DNA from: Shewanella indica
Lineage (GTDB): Bacteria > Pseudomonadota > Gammaproteobacteria > Enterobacterales > Shewanellaceae
Length of the DNA: 64,000 nucleotides
Assembly: GCF_002836975.1 (NCBI RefSeq)
Contig: NZ_NIJK01000054.1
Coordinates: forward strand, 1-64,000
Reading direction: 5' to 3'
The translations under genes were made by a program, and so were the position numbers. How positions within the stretch are numbered: position 1 is the first letter of the stretch; each line of letters opens with the position of its first letter. Shown piece by piece: positions 42,615 to 50,503 of the stretch. The notes under the pieces were generated by a model. That model was not told the origin of the DNA. It worked only from the letters and a program-made list of their open reading frames with translations, and ran no database searches.

Positions 42615-43025
42615 TTAACCTGCCTGCTGTAGCCGCTGTTGATACTTAAGGGCGCAGCGGCACAGTTTGCCCTTGAGTGCCGGGCAGCCGCCGCAGGGGG
42701 ATTTCTTAAAGGGGCGCAGCGCAAAGCTCATGCTGCCGGTCTGGGGTTTTAGGCTGTGAAGTTGTCCGAGTTCGACAGAAGCTTGATTGGCGGCAATCCA
42801 GGTGCCGGCTCGGTTTTGCAGCTCAGCCTTGAGCAGTTTCTTTTGCGGTTTTTTGAGCTTCTTTTGCCGGGAGAGTTCAGTGGGCAGTTGCTGCTCTAAT
42901 GCACTAACCAAGCCTTTGCCAAGGCGTTTGCGGCTGGACTTGCCGAGTGCGGGTTGCGTCTTTTTCAACGCCTTCTTGGCCTGCTTATGGCATATCTTGG
43001 AAATATGCTTGCTTATCTTGGGCAT
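42615..43025 (-). CDS. basic protein with a four-cysteine C-terminal motif, unknown
   Basis: A 136-residue, strongly basic protein. The N-terminal 80 residues are Lys/Arg/Gln-rich and helical (ISKICHKQAKKALKKTQPAL, then LKKPQKKLLKAELQNR). The C-terminus has cysteines spaced C-x2-C-x7-C-x-C (CGGCPALKGKLCRC), fit for one metal ion. No signal peptide; the charge suggests binding to nucleic acid. The ATG at 43025 has GGAG six bases upstream. I do not recognise the family; similar hypothetical proteins probably exist in Shewanella, but I cannot confirm this. Confidence 0.65.
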   Translation of the reverse strand: MPKISKHISKICHKQAKKALKKTQPALGKSSRKRLGKGLVSALEQQLPTELSRQKKLKKPQKKLLKAELQNRAGTWIAANQASVELGQLHSLKPQTGSMSFALRPFKKSPCGGCPALKGKLCRCALKYQQRLQQAG

Positions 43026-43415
43026 AAACCACTCCACATCTAATTGGTATCGTCTGCTAAAACAGAAAAGCGCTGTCATATGCCGACCTGGTTAATCGCA
43101 GCATTCAATGACGGCCTGAAAAGTCAGAGTAAAAAAGCAAAGTCGATACCTGGAACTGAAAGTGATTTTAAATGAAAACCATTATCAGTCAATAAAAGAT
43201 TGTTAATAAACAGAACTCTCCTGTGGTTACTTTTATCTTCAATGAGGGTTTGATAGACGGTTGAAACAGATGACCCGGCAAATGCCGGGTCATAGTTATT
43301 CTATCTGACGGGTTATTTGACCTGACAGGTTGAATATCAGATGCAGCGCTGTTTCAGGTTTACTCTTGGGCGAGAGTCACTTCATTCCTGCAAGAGGGGA
43401 CCGGAGCCGAAAACC
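43026..43415. other. intergenic region before the M14 gene end
   Basis: 390 bases, AT-rich at 43140-43260. No gene is supported. It contains a perfect 10-bp hairpin, ATGACCCGGC-aaat-GCCGGGTCAT at 43270-43293, about 120 bases after the M14 gene stop (leftward). It lacks a proper T-run on either strand and may still act as a transcript end. Confidence 0.5.
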
Positions 43416-44333
43416 CTAACCTTGAATTCGTTTTAGATAATCCAATGCGCCACAAACCGCAGCTACCTGGGCGGCATTGCACTGTTCATCGCTTGCCTGC
43501 GGGCTGTCGGGGTAGACTTCCGTGGTGCAGGTGTATGGGGCATTGGTAACCGAGGCACATAAACCAAGTTGCTTGAGCGGATAACGGATAACGCCGTGGT
43601 CGACTACAGGAGAGCCGATGATCTTGCCGTCTTTGTCGGCCGGAGCGATATGGGTCACTTTGGCAACAGCTTGGATAATGGCTCGTTGGAATTCAGGTTG
43701 CGGCATGGCTTCATCATCTACCACATAAAAACCGTCCGGGATCTCGCCGGGAGCTATGATTTTGCCATCGCGGGCCGCCAGCGCCGGGCGAAACTCGGTT
43801 TCATCCGTGTCTGTGGTTTCATGCAGATCGATATGAGCCAGGAAAGGGGCGCCGTGGCTAGCAACCAGAGCCATCAATGCGGCAGACTCTTCTGCCGGGC
43901 TGGGTTCAAAGAAGGAGCGGTTGGGATCGATAGCCAAGGGATTCCAACGGTTGATGACTTCGTATCCCCAAGGGCTGACACAGGGGACGACCAGGAGGTT
44001 GAAATCCGCTTGATAGCGCTCGGCTTCCTGCTCAAGAAACTGCAGCGCACCTTGAACGCCACTGGTTTCATAACCGTGGATCCCGCCAGTGACCAATACC
44101 CAGGGCTTATTTGCCTGTGGTGATTTACTCTGCAGGGCGAGCAGGGGATAACGTTCCGGGTCATAACTTAAGGCGCCGTACCGGCGGCATTCAAAAGCTG
44201 TCTTGAGGGCATAGATCTTGTCGAGCACCTGTTCACGGTAGCTGCGTTTAATGCTTTGGGTGGCGCGCCAGGCGGATTTTTCGGCATCCCCCCAGGGAGT
44301 ACCTGGAGTGCCTATAGGGTATTCTTGACTCAT
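43416..44333 (-). CDS. M14 family zinc carboxypeptidase
   Basis: A 305-residue cytosolic peptidase of the M14 group, close to the short M14 family seen in marine gammaproteobacteria. Zinc ligands: VTGGIHGYETSG (His and Glu) and AHIDLHETTDTDE (His). NRWNPLAIDPNRSFF contributes the substrate-binding Asn-Arg. The catalytic Glu is in CTTEVYPDS near the C-terminus. It releases C-terminal residues from peptides; specificity cannot be read. Lies 95 bases downstream of the yciK gene end, with yciK's terminator in between. Confidence 0.85.
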   Translation of the reverse strand: MSQEYPIGTPGTPWGDAEKSAWRATQSIKRSYREQVLDKIYALKTAFECRRYGALSYDPERYPLLALQSKSPQANKPWVLVTGGIHGYETSGVQGALQFLEQEAERYQADFNLLVVPCVSPWGYEVINRWNPLAIDPNRSFFEPSPAEESAALMALVASHGAPFLAHIDLHETTDTDETEFRPALAARDGKIIAPGEIPDGFYVVDDEAMPQPEFQRAIIQAVAKVTHIAPADKDGKIIGSPVVDHGVIRYPLKQLGLCASVTNAPYTCTTEVYPDSPQASDEQCNAAQVAAVCGALDYLKRIQG

Positions 44334-44387
44334 GGATTGCCTCCTTATTTCTTTTATAAAACGTGTATGAATGGCGTATGAATAGCA

Positions 44388-44412
44388 AAACGCAGCCCAT
44401 TGGACTGCGTTT
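44388..44412 (-). terminator. yciK terminator
   Basis: Read leftward: AAACGCAG (44412-44405) pairs with CTGCGTTT (44395-44388) around 9 bases; the T-tract is part of the right arm. Confidence 0.75.
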
Positions 44413-44428
44413 ATTCTTGAGGAAAATG

Positions 44429-45166
44429 TTACTGGGCGTTAAAGGCCTGACCGTTTTCCTGCAGGCTGTCGTCGCCCATCAGATATAGATAAACGGGCAT
44501 TATCTGCTCTGGCGTCTTGAGATCCAGTGGGTTCTCTGCCGGATAAGCCTTGGCGCGCATGCCGGTGCGGGTTGCTCCCGGATTGATACTGTTGGCGCGC
44601 ACCTGGGTGCCTTCACATTCATGAGCCAGCACCTGCATCATGCCTTCGGTAGCAAACTTGGAGAAGGCGTATGGGCCCCAGTAAGCGCGGCCCTTACGGC
44701 CAACACTGCTGGAGGTAAAAATAATTGAGGCGTGCTCGGCCTTGCGCATAACAGGCAACAGTGCCTTGGTCATCATAACTTCGGCCACCACATTGACCTT
44801 GAGCAGATCTTCCAGTGACTGAATATCAATATGTTCAAACGGCCCCAAAGCGCCCAACAGGCTGGCATTATGCAGCAGGCCATCGAGCTTGCCGAATTGC
44901 TGCTCTATGGTTTCGGCCATGTCGCGGTAGTTTTGTTCGCTGGCACCCTTGAGATCCAGAGGCACAATCGCTGGCGTCGGGCCACCGGCGGCTTCAATTT
45001 CATCGTAAACGGCTTCCAGCTTCTTAACCGTTTTGCCCAGCAGGATCACTGTGGCACCATGGGCGGCATAGGTCTTGGCTGCGGTTTTGCCAATGCCGTC
45101 GCCGGCACCGGTTACCAGAATCGTTTTGCCCTTGAGAAGATCTTTTGCTGCTTGATATTCCAACAT
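44429..45166 (-). CDS. yciK: YciK family short-chain dehydrogenase/reductase
   Basis: A 245-residue Rossmann-fold oxidoreductase. NAD(P)-binding motif LVTGAGDGIGKTAAKTYA at about 17-34, LDGLLHNASLLG (NAG-type motif), Ser in IIFTSSSVGRKGRAYWGPYAFSK with the YxxxK catalytic pair (Tyr in YAFSK), and the ANSINPGATRTGMRAKAYP loop. The opening MLEYQAAKDLLKGKTILVTGA matches YciK. The natural substrate of YciK is unknown. Transcribed with its own terminator. Confidence 0.92.
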   Translation of the reverse strand: MLEYQAAKDLLKGKTILVTGAGDGIGKTAAKTYAAHGATVILLGKTVKKLEAVYDEIEAAGGPTPAIVPLDLKGASEQNYRDMAETIEQQFGKLDGLLHNASLLGALGPFEHIDIQSLEDLLKVNVVAEVMMTKALLPVMRKAEHASIIFTSSSVGRKGRAYWGPYAFSKFATEGMMQVLAHECEGTQVRANSINPGATRTGMRAKAYPAENPLDLKTPEQIMPVYLYLMGDDSLQENGQAFNAQ

Positions 45167-45427
45167 GGGGAGTTATTTCCTCTTCGCGCTAAAGCCCGCC
45201 AATACTCGACTCACTACAGCGGTATACATCTGTTTAAAACAAATGACTGTTCATAGTTACTTTTCGTTGCGGTCAACTGTGACAAAAATGTAGCTAACTC
45301 AATATTTTTACGTTAACTTGAGACAGGCTGAGTACAGATTTCAGCTCCTCTGGTCACAGTGTCTGGGGTATTGTGACCAATTTCTTGGGGAAAACAAAAT
45401 TATTACAACAAGATTTGGGGAAAAAAG

Positions 45428-47896
45428 ATGAAAAGACTCATTTTGGGTGTTGCAATCACATCTGCACTTGGACTGACAGCATGTGGTGAAGACAGCTATA
45501 ACGAACTTAAGGATAAGACCGAGCCGCTCATCCCTGAGTCCCATTTGGTGTTTGATCCTGCCAAAGCTGAAGTTCCCTTGCCAAACGACTTACTGCTCAA
45601 TGGCACCACAGACGGTACCTTGAATATTCCCGGGGAAGCCTCCGGTGACTATACCAATCCGCAGTTGGCGCTGGGTGCGCTGGATGGTTGGTCAACTACC
45701 CAGCCGATAACCATAGATATTGAACCTTCCAAAGACAACAGCGGCAATACCCTGAGCCTGCTGGCATCTTCCGTGGCCCAGCCGGGAGCGGTGAGAATGT
45801 TTGAAGCCGTCAGCGGCGGCCCGCTTTCATCCAAAGCCGAGTGCCAGACCAAGCCTTCGGTTTCTGCCTGTGAAGTGGGTGAAGAGCTGGTTTGGGGGGA
45901 AGACTTCATCACTCAAGCGTCCGGCAACAAGATAGTTATTGTTCCACTGAAGCCGCTTAAGCCCGCTCAGTCCTATATTTACGCCACCACTAAACTCATC
46001 ATGGATTCGGCTGGGCGCCCGATAGCGCCTTCCTATACCTATGGTTTGTTGAAACTGGATATCGACACAGCGCCGCTGGAAACCGCCGATCAATTGATGC
46101 TGCAAACTCTGGTGAACAGTTATGAGAAGGGCATGGCATCGGCTCACGGCGTTGACAAGGAAAGCATTACCTATTCAGGCCTGTTTACCACCCAGTCGGT
46201 GGCCGATGTTTATGAAACGACCAAGCTGCTGATGTTGCAACCCGGCTCACCCTATGCACCCAAGTGGCTGCAAACTCCGACTCCCGCCGGTTATACAGTG
46301 GCGATGGCAGCTGGGCTCAGCCCTGCTGATGGCATAGCCTATGCGTTGGCGGATTTGGCCGATGTCTACACTGCGGCCATTGAAGTGCCGGTTTACGGTA
46401 CTTGTTCATCGGCGAGCTGTGATGGCATTAACGGTTACTGGCAAGCCCAGGGCGACAGCCCGGTATCTGTGTTGCTGGCGTTGCAGGCCGGCACTCTGAG
46501 CCAGGAGAAGTTTGCCGCCCAGGCGATGGCGTACAATATAGATCCCGCCGCAGCACTGGCCAATCCTTCCTTGTTGGCCGGCAAAGCGTGGAAGCTGGAT
46601 GATGGCAGTGCAGTCGATAAGACTAAGCACCTAACCCGTTTTAATCCTATTCCGGCTATTCGCAACTACGAAACTGTGCCTGTGCTGATCTCCATGCCCA
46701 ACGCCACTAAGCTTGCGGCGTTTTATGCCAGCCAGGGCTTGCCTTTTACGCCACCAACCAGTGGCTGGCCCACCACGATAGCGATGCATGGTTTGGGTGG
46801 CGGCAAAGAGATGTCGTTGGCTTATGCCGGCAGTTATGCCGCAGCCGGTGTGGCTACGGTGGCCATAGATATGCCGCTGCACGGTGCCCGTTCATTTGAT
46901 GCCAATGGTGACGGCATCTATGAAGTCTCGGCCTCAGGTGCGGCCTATGGCAAGGTTGTCGGTAAGCCGGATGCCTTCCAAAATGGCAATCCGCTGGTAT
47001 TTGTCAATATAGAAAGCACGCTGTCGGTAAGGGATAACTTCCGCCAGGCGACCATGGATCATCTGGCGCTTAGAGTCGCGATAACAGGTATGTCGGCGCA
47101 ACTTATCGAAATGGGCGCGCCTCAGGTTTTTGACAATAACCAGATAACCGCTCAGGGGCTTAGCCTTGGCGCCATTGTCGGCACCAACTTCGCGACCTAT
47201 GCCAGCACAGGTTTGAAAGACCCTGCATCCGGCACAGCCTTGCCCAACTACTATGGCATCAAGGGCGCATCTTTGGTGGCGCCGAGCGGCGGCCTGGCGG
47301 GCTCTTTCGCCGGTTCTGCCACCTTTGCACCTTTGTTGTTTGCCAATGTGACGGCTTCCGATACCTTCAAGGCCTTGGTGAATGCGGCCAATAAGCAAGG
47401 ATATCAGCCGGGCTCGGCCGAATATGAAGCTCTGGTTCAGGAGGTATACGCCGAATTTATCCCTACCTTTGCCTTTGCGGTGCAAACCGGGATAGAGTCA
47501 GCCGATCCTATCAACCAGACTGCCATGCTCAAGGCCACGGGTTTGCCGGTTCATCTGGTGGAAATCGTCGGTGATGGCGCTGGTAACAAGGGCGATCAGG
47601 TTCTGCCTGGTACTGTCGCGGGCTTCCCGCTGTCCGGCACTGAGCCTTTGATTGCGACTCTGGGGCTTAACTGCGTCGATCAGACCAGCGCTGGTGGCGG
47701 CGCCGTACGCTTTGCCAAGGGGCACCACAGCTCGCTCATCGACCCATCTGAAGTTCCGGGCGTGACTGATGGCATGGCGGCTCAGGCGACAGCAGAAATG
47801 CAGTCTCAGGTGTCTATTTTTGCCTCTTCTGCCGGTAAAGATGGTGCCAGTATTTTGGTAACAAACCCAGCAGTCTTGCAAGGTTGTGGCGGTTGA
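45428..47896 (+). CDS. VolA/Pla-1/cef family extracellular (lyso)phospholipase, lipoprotein
   Basis: An 822-residue surface lipase. Lipobox LTAC with Cys19, then GEDSYNE. A Pla-1/cef N-terminal domain (about 30-200: LVFDPAKAEVPLPNDLLLNGTTDGTLNIP) is the signature of the family. The alpha/beta-hydrolase part has the oxyanion motif AMHGLGGGKEMS (about 455), the nucleophile elbow GLSLG (Ser at about 579), and GHHSSLIDP near the end as the catalytic His region. In Vibrio cholerae VolA sits on the outer surface, cleaves lysophosphatidylcholine and feeds released fatty acids to FadL. No vacJ or fadL homologue lies next to it here. Confidence 0.85.
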   Translation: MKRLILGVAITSALGLTACGEDSYNELKDKTEPLIPESHLVFDPAKAEVPLPNDLLLNGTTDGTLNIPGEASGDYTNPQLALGALDGWSTTQPITIDIEPSKDNSGNTLSLLASSVAQPGAVRMFEAVSGGPLSSKAECQTKPSVSACEVGEELVWGEDFITQASGNKIVIVPLKPLKPAQSYIYATTKLIMDSAGRPIAPSYTYGLLKLDIDTAPLETADQLMLQTLVNSYEKGMASAHGVDKESITYSGLFTTQSVADVYETTKLLMLQPGSPYAPKWLQTPTPAGYTVAMAAGLSPADGIAYALADLADVYTAAIEVPVYGTCSSASCDGINGYWQAQGDSPVSVLLALQAGTLSQEKFAAQAMAYNIDPAAALANPSLLAGKAWKLDDGSAVDKTKHLTRFNPIPAIRNYETVPVLISMPNATKLAAFYASQGLPFTPPTSGWPTTIAMHGLGGGKEMSLAYAGSYAAAGVATVAIDMPLHGARSFDANGDGIYEVSASGAAYGKVVGKPDAFQNGNPLVFVNIESTLSVRDNFRQATMDHLALRVAITGMSAQLIEMGAPQVFDNNQITAQGLSLGAIVGTNFATYASTGLKDPASGTALPNYYGIKGASLVAPSGGLAGSFAGSATFAPLLFANVTASDTFKALVNAANKQGYQPGSAEYEALVQEVYAEFIPTFAFAVQTGIESADPINQTAMLKATGLPVHLVEIVGDGAGNKGDQVLPGTVAGFPLSGTEPLIATLGLNCVDQTSAGGGAVRFAKGHHSSLIDPSEVPGVTDGMAAQATAEMQSQVSIFASSAGKDGASILVTNPAVLQGCGG

Positions 47897-47979
47897 AACG
47901 TTATTTGGTGCAAGTTTCGCCATGAGCAGACGCAGCACTTGAAGTTGCCAAGTCATGGCAAATGATTTCGCAAAGCACT

Positions 47980-48018
47980 AAAAAATCCGATGACGATGAG
48001 TCATCGGATTTTTTTTAT
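47980..48018. terminator. volA-like gene terminator
   Basis: AAATCCGATGA pairs with TCATCGGATTT around 7 bases, with a six-A run before and an eight-T run after. Confidence 0.92.
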
Positions 48019-48314
48019 GTGAAGTTTGATTGTCGTTCAGTGTTTAATTCGTATCAGGGAGATAACTTCATCAGGAGTCAAAGCATGATTTAAGCTCAGA
48101 AATATGGTGAACGCACTGACAAGCGCCATATTGTGGGGGAAGACAACCTCAGTCGATAGCTACATAAAAGTTTACTCGTATCTTCAGATCAAACTACTGA
48201 CAACAGGTTGTCAGCAGCATAGGTGCATACTTGCTGTTGCCCCGATAGCCAAGTGTGTAAGGGCGCTGGAGGATGAGCCTCCTGTGATAATTGAATCAAG
48301 ATGGAGAAGAGAAA
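48019..48314. other. intergenic region before the VOC gene
   Basis: About 300 bases. Includes a two-codon open frame with a perfect ribosome site (AGGAG 48073-48077, then ATG ATT TAA at 48085-48093), a hyphenated palindrome CTGACAAC-ag-GTTGTCAG at 48197-48214, and a GGAGG/CCTCC hairpin at 48269-48283. No real gene seen. Confidence 0.45.
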
Positions 48315-48698
48315 ATGTCAACAGAAATTCCTTTGGTCTGGAGTGAGATCCCGGTTGCCGATATGGCCCGTGCCAAGCATTTTTATCAAGAGGTTTTGGG
48401 GCTGCATTGCAACGAAGATCCTATGCCTGATTGCGAGTATGTCAGTGTCAGCAGTACCAGTAGCGATAGTGCGTGTTTAGGTTTGATCAAACACCCACAG
48501 ATGGCACCTTCATTGACGGCCTCAGTGGTTTATCTCAATCTGGGTGACAGTTTGGGTACCACAATAGGCAAACTGGAAGCGCAAGGGGTGCAGATCCTGT
48601 TGCCGCCCATGGCTATCAAGGAAGGTGAATGTGGTTATTGCGCTCAAATAGCCGACTCTGAAGGCAACCGACTTGGCTTGTGGGCCATGCAGCTGTAA
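48315..48698 (+). CDS. VOC (glyoxalase/bleomycin-resistance) superfamily protein
   Basis: A 127-residue single-domain protein of the vicinal-oxygen-chelate fold: PLVWSEIPVADMARAKHFYQEVLG opens the first beta-alpha-beta module, and VYLNLGDSLGTTIGKLEAQGVQILLPPMAIKEGECGYCAQIADSEGNRLGLWAM is the second. Members may be dioxygenases, glyoxalases or binding proteins; the function here is unknown. The ATG at 48315 is preceded by AGATGGAGAAGAG. A WYL regulator gene follows 227 bases downstream on the same strand. Confidence 0.85.
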   Translation: MSTEIPLVWSEIPVADMARAKHFYQEVLGLHCNEDPMPDCEYVSVSSTSSDSACLGLIKHPQMAPSLTASVVYLNLGDSLGTTIGKLEAQGVQILLPPMAIKEGECGYCAQIADSEGNRLGLWAMQL

Positions 48699-48925
48699 GC
48701 TCAGCGCAATTATCCTTATCGGGACCGACGCATTGTCGGTCTTTGTATGGCGTCACCCCACTTTGCATCGAAGTTTACTCATTCTGCGAGGATGAAAAGA
48801 TGGCGAGGCAAATAGGGCAATGGAAGTTTTGTCTGGCTACATCGACATAGGCCAGTGTCGGATGCGCAGCTTTTCAATTCGCACTTCAGTGGTAAATCAA
48901 ACATTTATAAGGAATGATATAAGTC

Positions 48926-49615
48926 ATGCGCCGTGCTGATCGTTTGTTTCAGATAGTGCAGATACTGCGTCATCGCCGCTTGACCACGGCGGCCGTATTG
49001 GCTGAGCGCTTGGAAGTGTCGGTCAGAACCATCTATCGGGATATTCAGGATCTCTGTCTCAGCGGGATCCCCATCGAAGGGGAGGCGGGACTGGGCTATC
49101 TGTTGCGTCAGGAGGTGAGTGTACCACCCTTGATGTTCAACGAGGCTGAACTGGAAGCGATCCAACTGGGGATCCGTATGGTGCAGACCTGGGGCGGTAA
49201 TGAACTTGGCAAGGCAGCCAAACAGGCGCTTATCAAGGTAGAAGCTGTGGTGCCGGAGCGTTTACGTGCGTTGCAGAGTTTGATGTTTTCACCGGATTTC
49301 TACCTTGATCAACAAGATTTTGTCTACCTGGATCCGTTACGTATTGCCGCCAGGCTACGCCATTTTGTGCTGCTCGACTATCAGGATGTCAAAGGCAGTG
49401 CCAGTCAGCGCAAGATAAGGCCGCTGGCGATCTACTTTTGGCGCGGCACCTGGACTTTGCTGGCCTGGTGCGAACTGAGAGAAGATTTTCGCTCCTTTCG
49501 GGTGGACCGTATTGTTAATCTGTCACAGCTGGCGGAGCGTTTTCCTATTACTCCGGGGCAAGAGATGGAAGATTTTGTTCGCCTTATGGAAGCCGACTAT
49601 CAAAACCAGGTGTAA
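48926..49615 (+). CDS. YafY-type HTH/WYL-domain transcriptional regulator
   Basis: A 229-residue regulator. Winged helix at 1-60 (RRADRLFQIVQILRHRRLTTAAVLAERLEVSVRTIYRDIQDL), then the WYL domain (about 135-215) with LDYQDVKGSASQRKIRPLAIYFWRGTWTLLAWCELREDFRSFRVDRI, where the usual W-Y-L triplet is represented by FWRGTWTLLAW. WYL proteins often sense nucleic acid or small ligands. It resembles the short YafY group and may control the adjacent VOC gene. Downstream is a decayed ATPase gene. Confidence 0.87.
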   Translation: MRRADRLFQIVQILRHRRLTTAAVLAERLEVSVRTIYRDIQDLCLSGIPIEGEAGLGYLLRQEVSVPPLMFNEAELEAIQLGIRMVQTWGGNELGKAAKQALIKVEAVVPERLRALQSLMFSPDFYLDQQDFVYLDPLRIAARLRHFVLLDYQDVKGSASQRKIRPLAIYFWRGTWTLLAWCELREDFRSFRVDRIVNLSQLAERFPITPGQEMEDFVRLMEADYQNQV

Positions 49616-49770
49616 AGCCAAGATTAACCCTTATAAATGACGCGGCATCTAATAGTTCTTGATATGTCGGCATTATCTTTTTTGCCCCCAGAATGCTGGA
49701 TTCCTATGCTTAAAGCCTGCTGGCGCAATAATCCATTCCCGGGAGTTTACCGAGTCATTGCCCTGAGTTC

Positions 49771-49992
49771 GTTTATCACCCCAGGGTATTTATCTTTCCG
49801 CCCTGGTAAGCTATTTAAGCCAATGATATAGAACGTAAGCAGGACTTCAGTGAGACGGTGGCGAGTTATCATGCGATGCAAAAAGCCCATGAGGCTTTCG
49901 GTGATGAGTTAATTGAAGTGCCCAGATGGTCGGTTGCGAAGAGAGCCGGTTTCATTTTGCTCAAGGTGAGCGAGGCACTGCAAACGCCTTAA
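49771..49992 (+). pseudogene. C-terminal relic of an AAA family ATPase (COG3911-like)
   Basis: One frame reads VYHPRVFIFPPW-stop-AI-stop-ANDIERKQDFSET, then VASYHAMQKAHEAFGDELIEVP and WSVAKRAGFILLKVSEAL to a normal TAA at 49990. This matches the C-terminal part of a family of small predicted ATPases as I recall it (VFxxPPW-EIY-ND-ERKQ-F, then a -Y-LVE-P-SV--R--FIL segment). TAA codons at 49807-49809 and 49816-49818 interrupt it, where Gln/Glu and Tyr codons would be one substitution away. The N-terminal P-loop half is missing: 49616-49770 has no recognisable coding trace. So it is a truncated, decaying gene. Confidence 0.6.
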
Positions 49993-50072
49993 GCCGTCGC
50001 TCACATTTTCTCCGCTACTTTCTGTTTCTCAGCCATTCAACCAGAGGTTACGGTTTAATCCCCGGGCTGAAC

Positions 50073-50396
50073 CTACCAAACGCTCAGTTTAAATATTGCT
50101 AATATCACAGCAGAGGTCAGCAGTCCAAGACCGCCCAAAACACAAACCACTTTTTCCGGGTAGCGTGAACCCAGTTCGGGAAAGAGGATAGCGCCCAGGC
50201 TGAAGCTTGGGATCATCTCGTACAGTAACTCCATTCTCTGGTTGCTTGCCGGTGCAAATGGCGGCAGGTAGAAGTAACAGAGCAGATAAATAGCCAAAGT
50301 GACAATCGCGAGCCATTCATAGCCCAGAAAGGGCTCATCGGCCTTGAGCAGACGGCGCAGCAGGATAATCATAATCGCCGCGATTAAAAGTAGCAT
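50073..50396 (-). CDS. small multi-helix inner-membrane protein, unknown
   Basis: A 107-residue protein with about four hydrophobic helices: MLLLIAAIMIILLRRLL at the start, then LAIVTLAIYLLCYFYLPPF, FSLGAILFPELG and VVCVLGGLGLLTSAVILAIF. The ATG at 50396 has AGGGA eight bases upstream and places the first helix at the N-terminus, so I prefer it to the longer frame starting at 50462. It lies just after the terminator of the TonB-dependent receptor gene on the same strand, and so is a separate unit. Family not recognised. Confidence 0.6.
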   Translation of the reverse strand: MLLLIAAIMIILLRRLLKADEPFLGYEWLAIVTLAIYLLCYFYLPPFAPASNQRMELLYEMIPSFSLGAILFPELGSRYPEKVVCVLGGLGLLTSAVILAIFKLSVW

Positions 50397-50462
50397 GACA
50401 CTTCCCTGTAAATAAATTGGCCGCCACAAACTAAGGGATCCGAGATGAGCTGACAAGCGCAA

Positions 50463-50493
50463 AAGAGAAAAAGCGCCGCAGGGGCGACGCTTT
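50463..50493 (-). terminator. TonB-dependent receptor gene terminator
   Basis: Read leftward: a 9-bp stem with one wobble pair (50492-50484 with 50479-50471), loop CCCT, then T-rich tract. Confidence 0.85.
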
Positions 50494-50503
50494 TTGACGC
50501 CAT

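Noticed and set aside
43270..43293. Calling the 10-bp hairpin a firm terminator
   Set aside because: There is no adequate T-run on either strand and it is about 120 bases from the nearest upstream stop codon.
48104..48346. 80-codon open frame before and overlapping the VOC gene
   Set aside because: No ribosome site, unlike any family known to me, and it overlaps the well-supported VOC start in another frame.
49637..49831. 64-codon open frame after the WYL gene
   Set aside because: It overlaps the ATPase relic in another frame and has no ribosome site or recognisable sequence.
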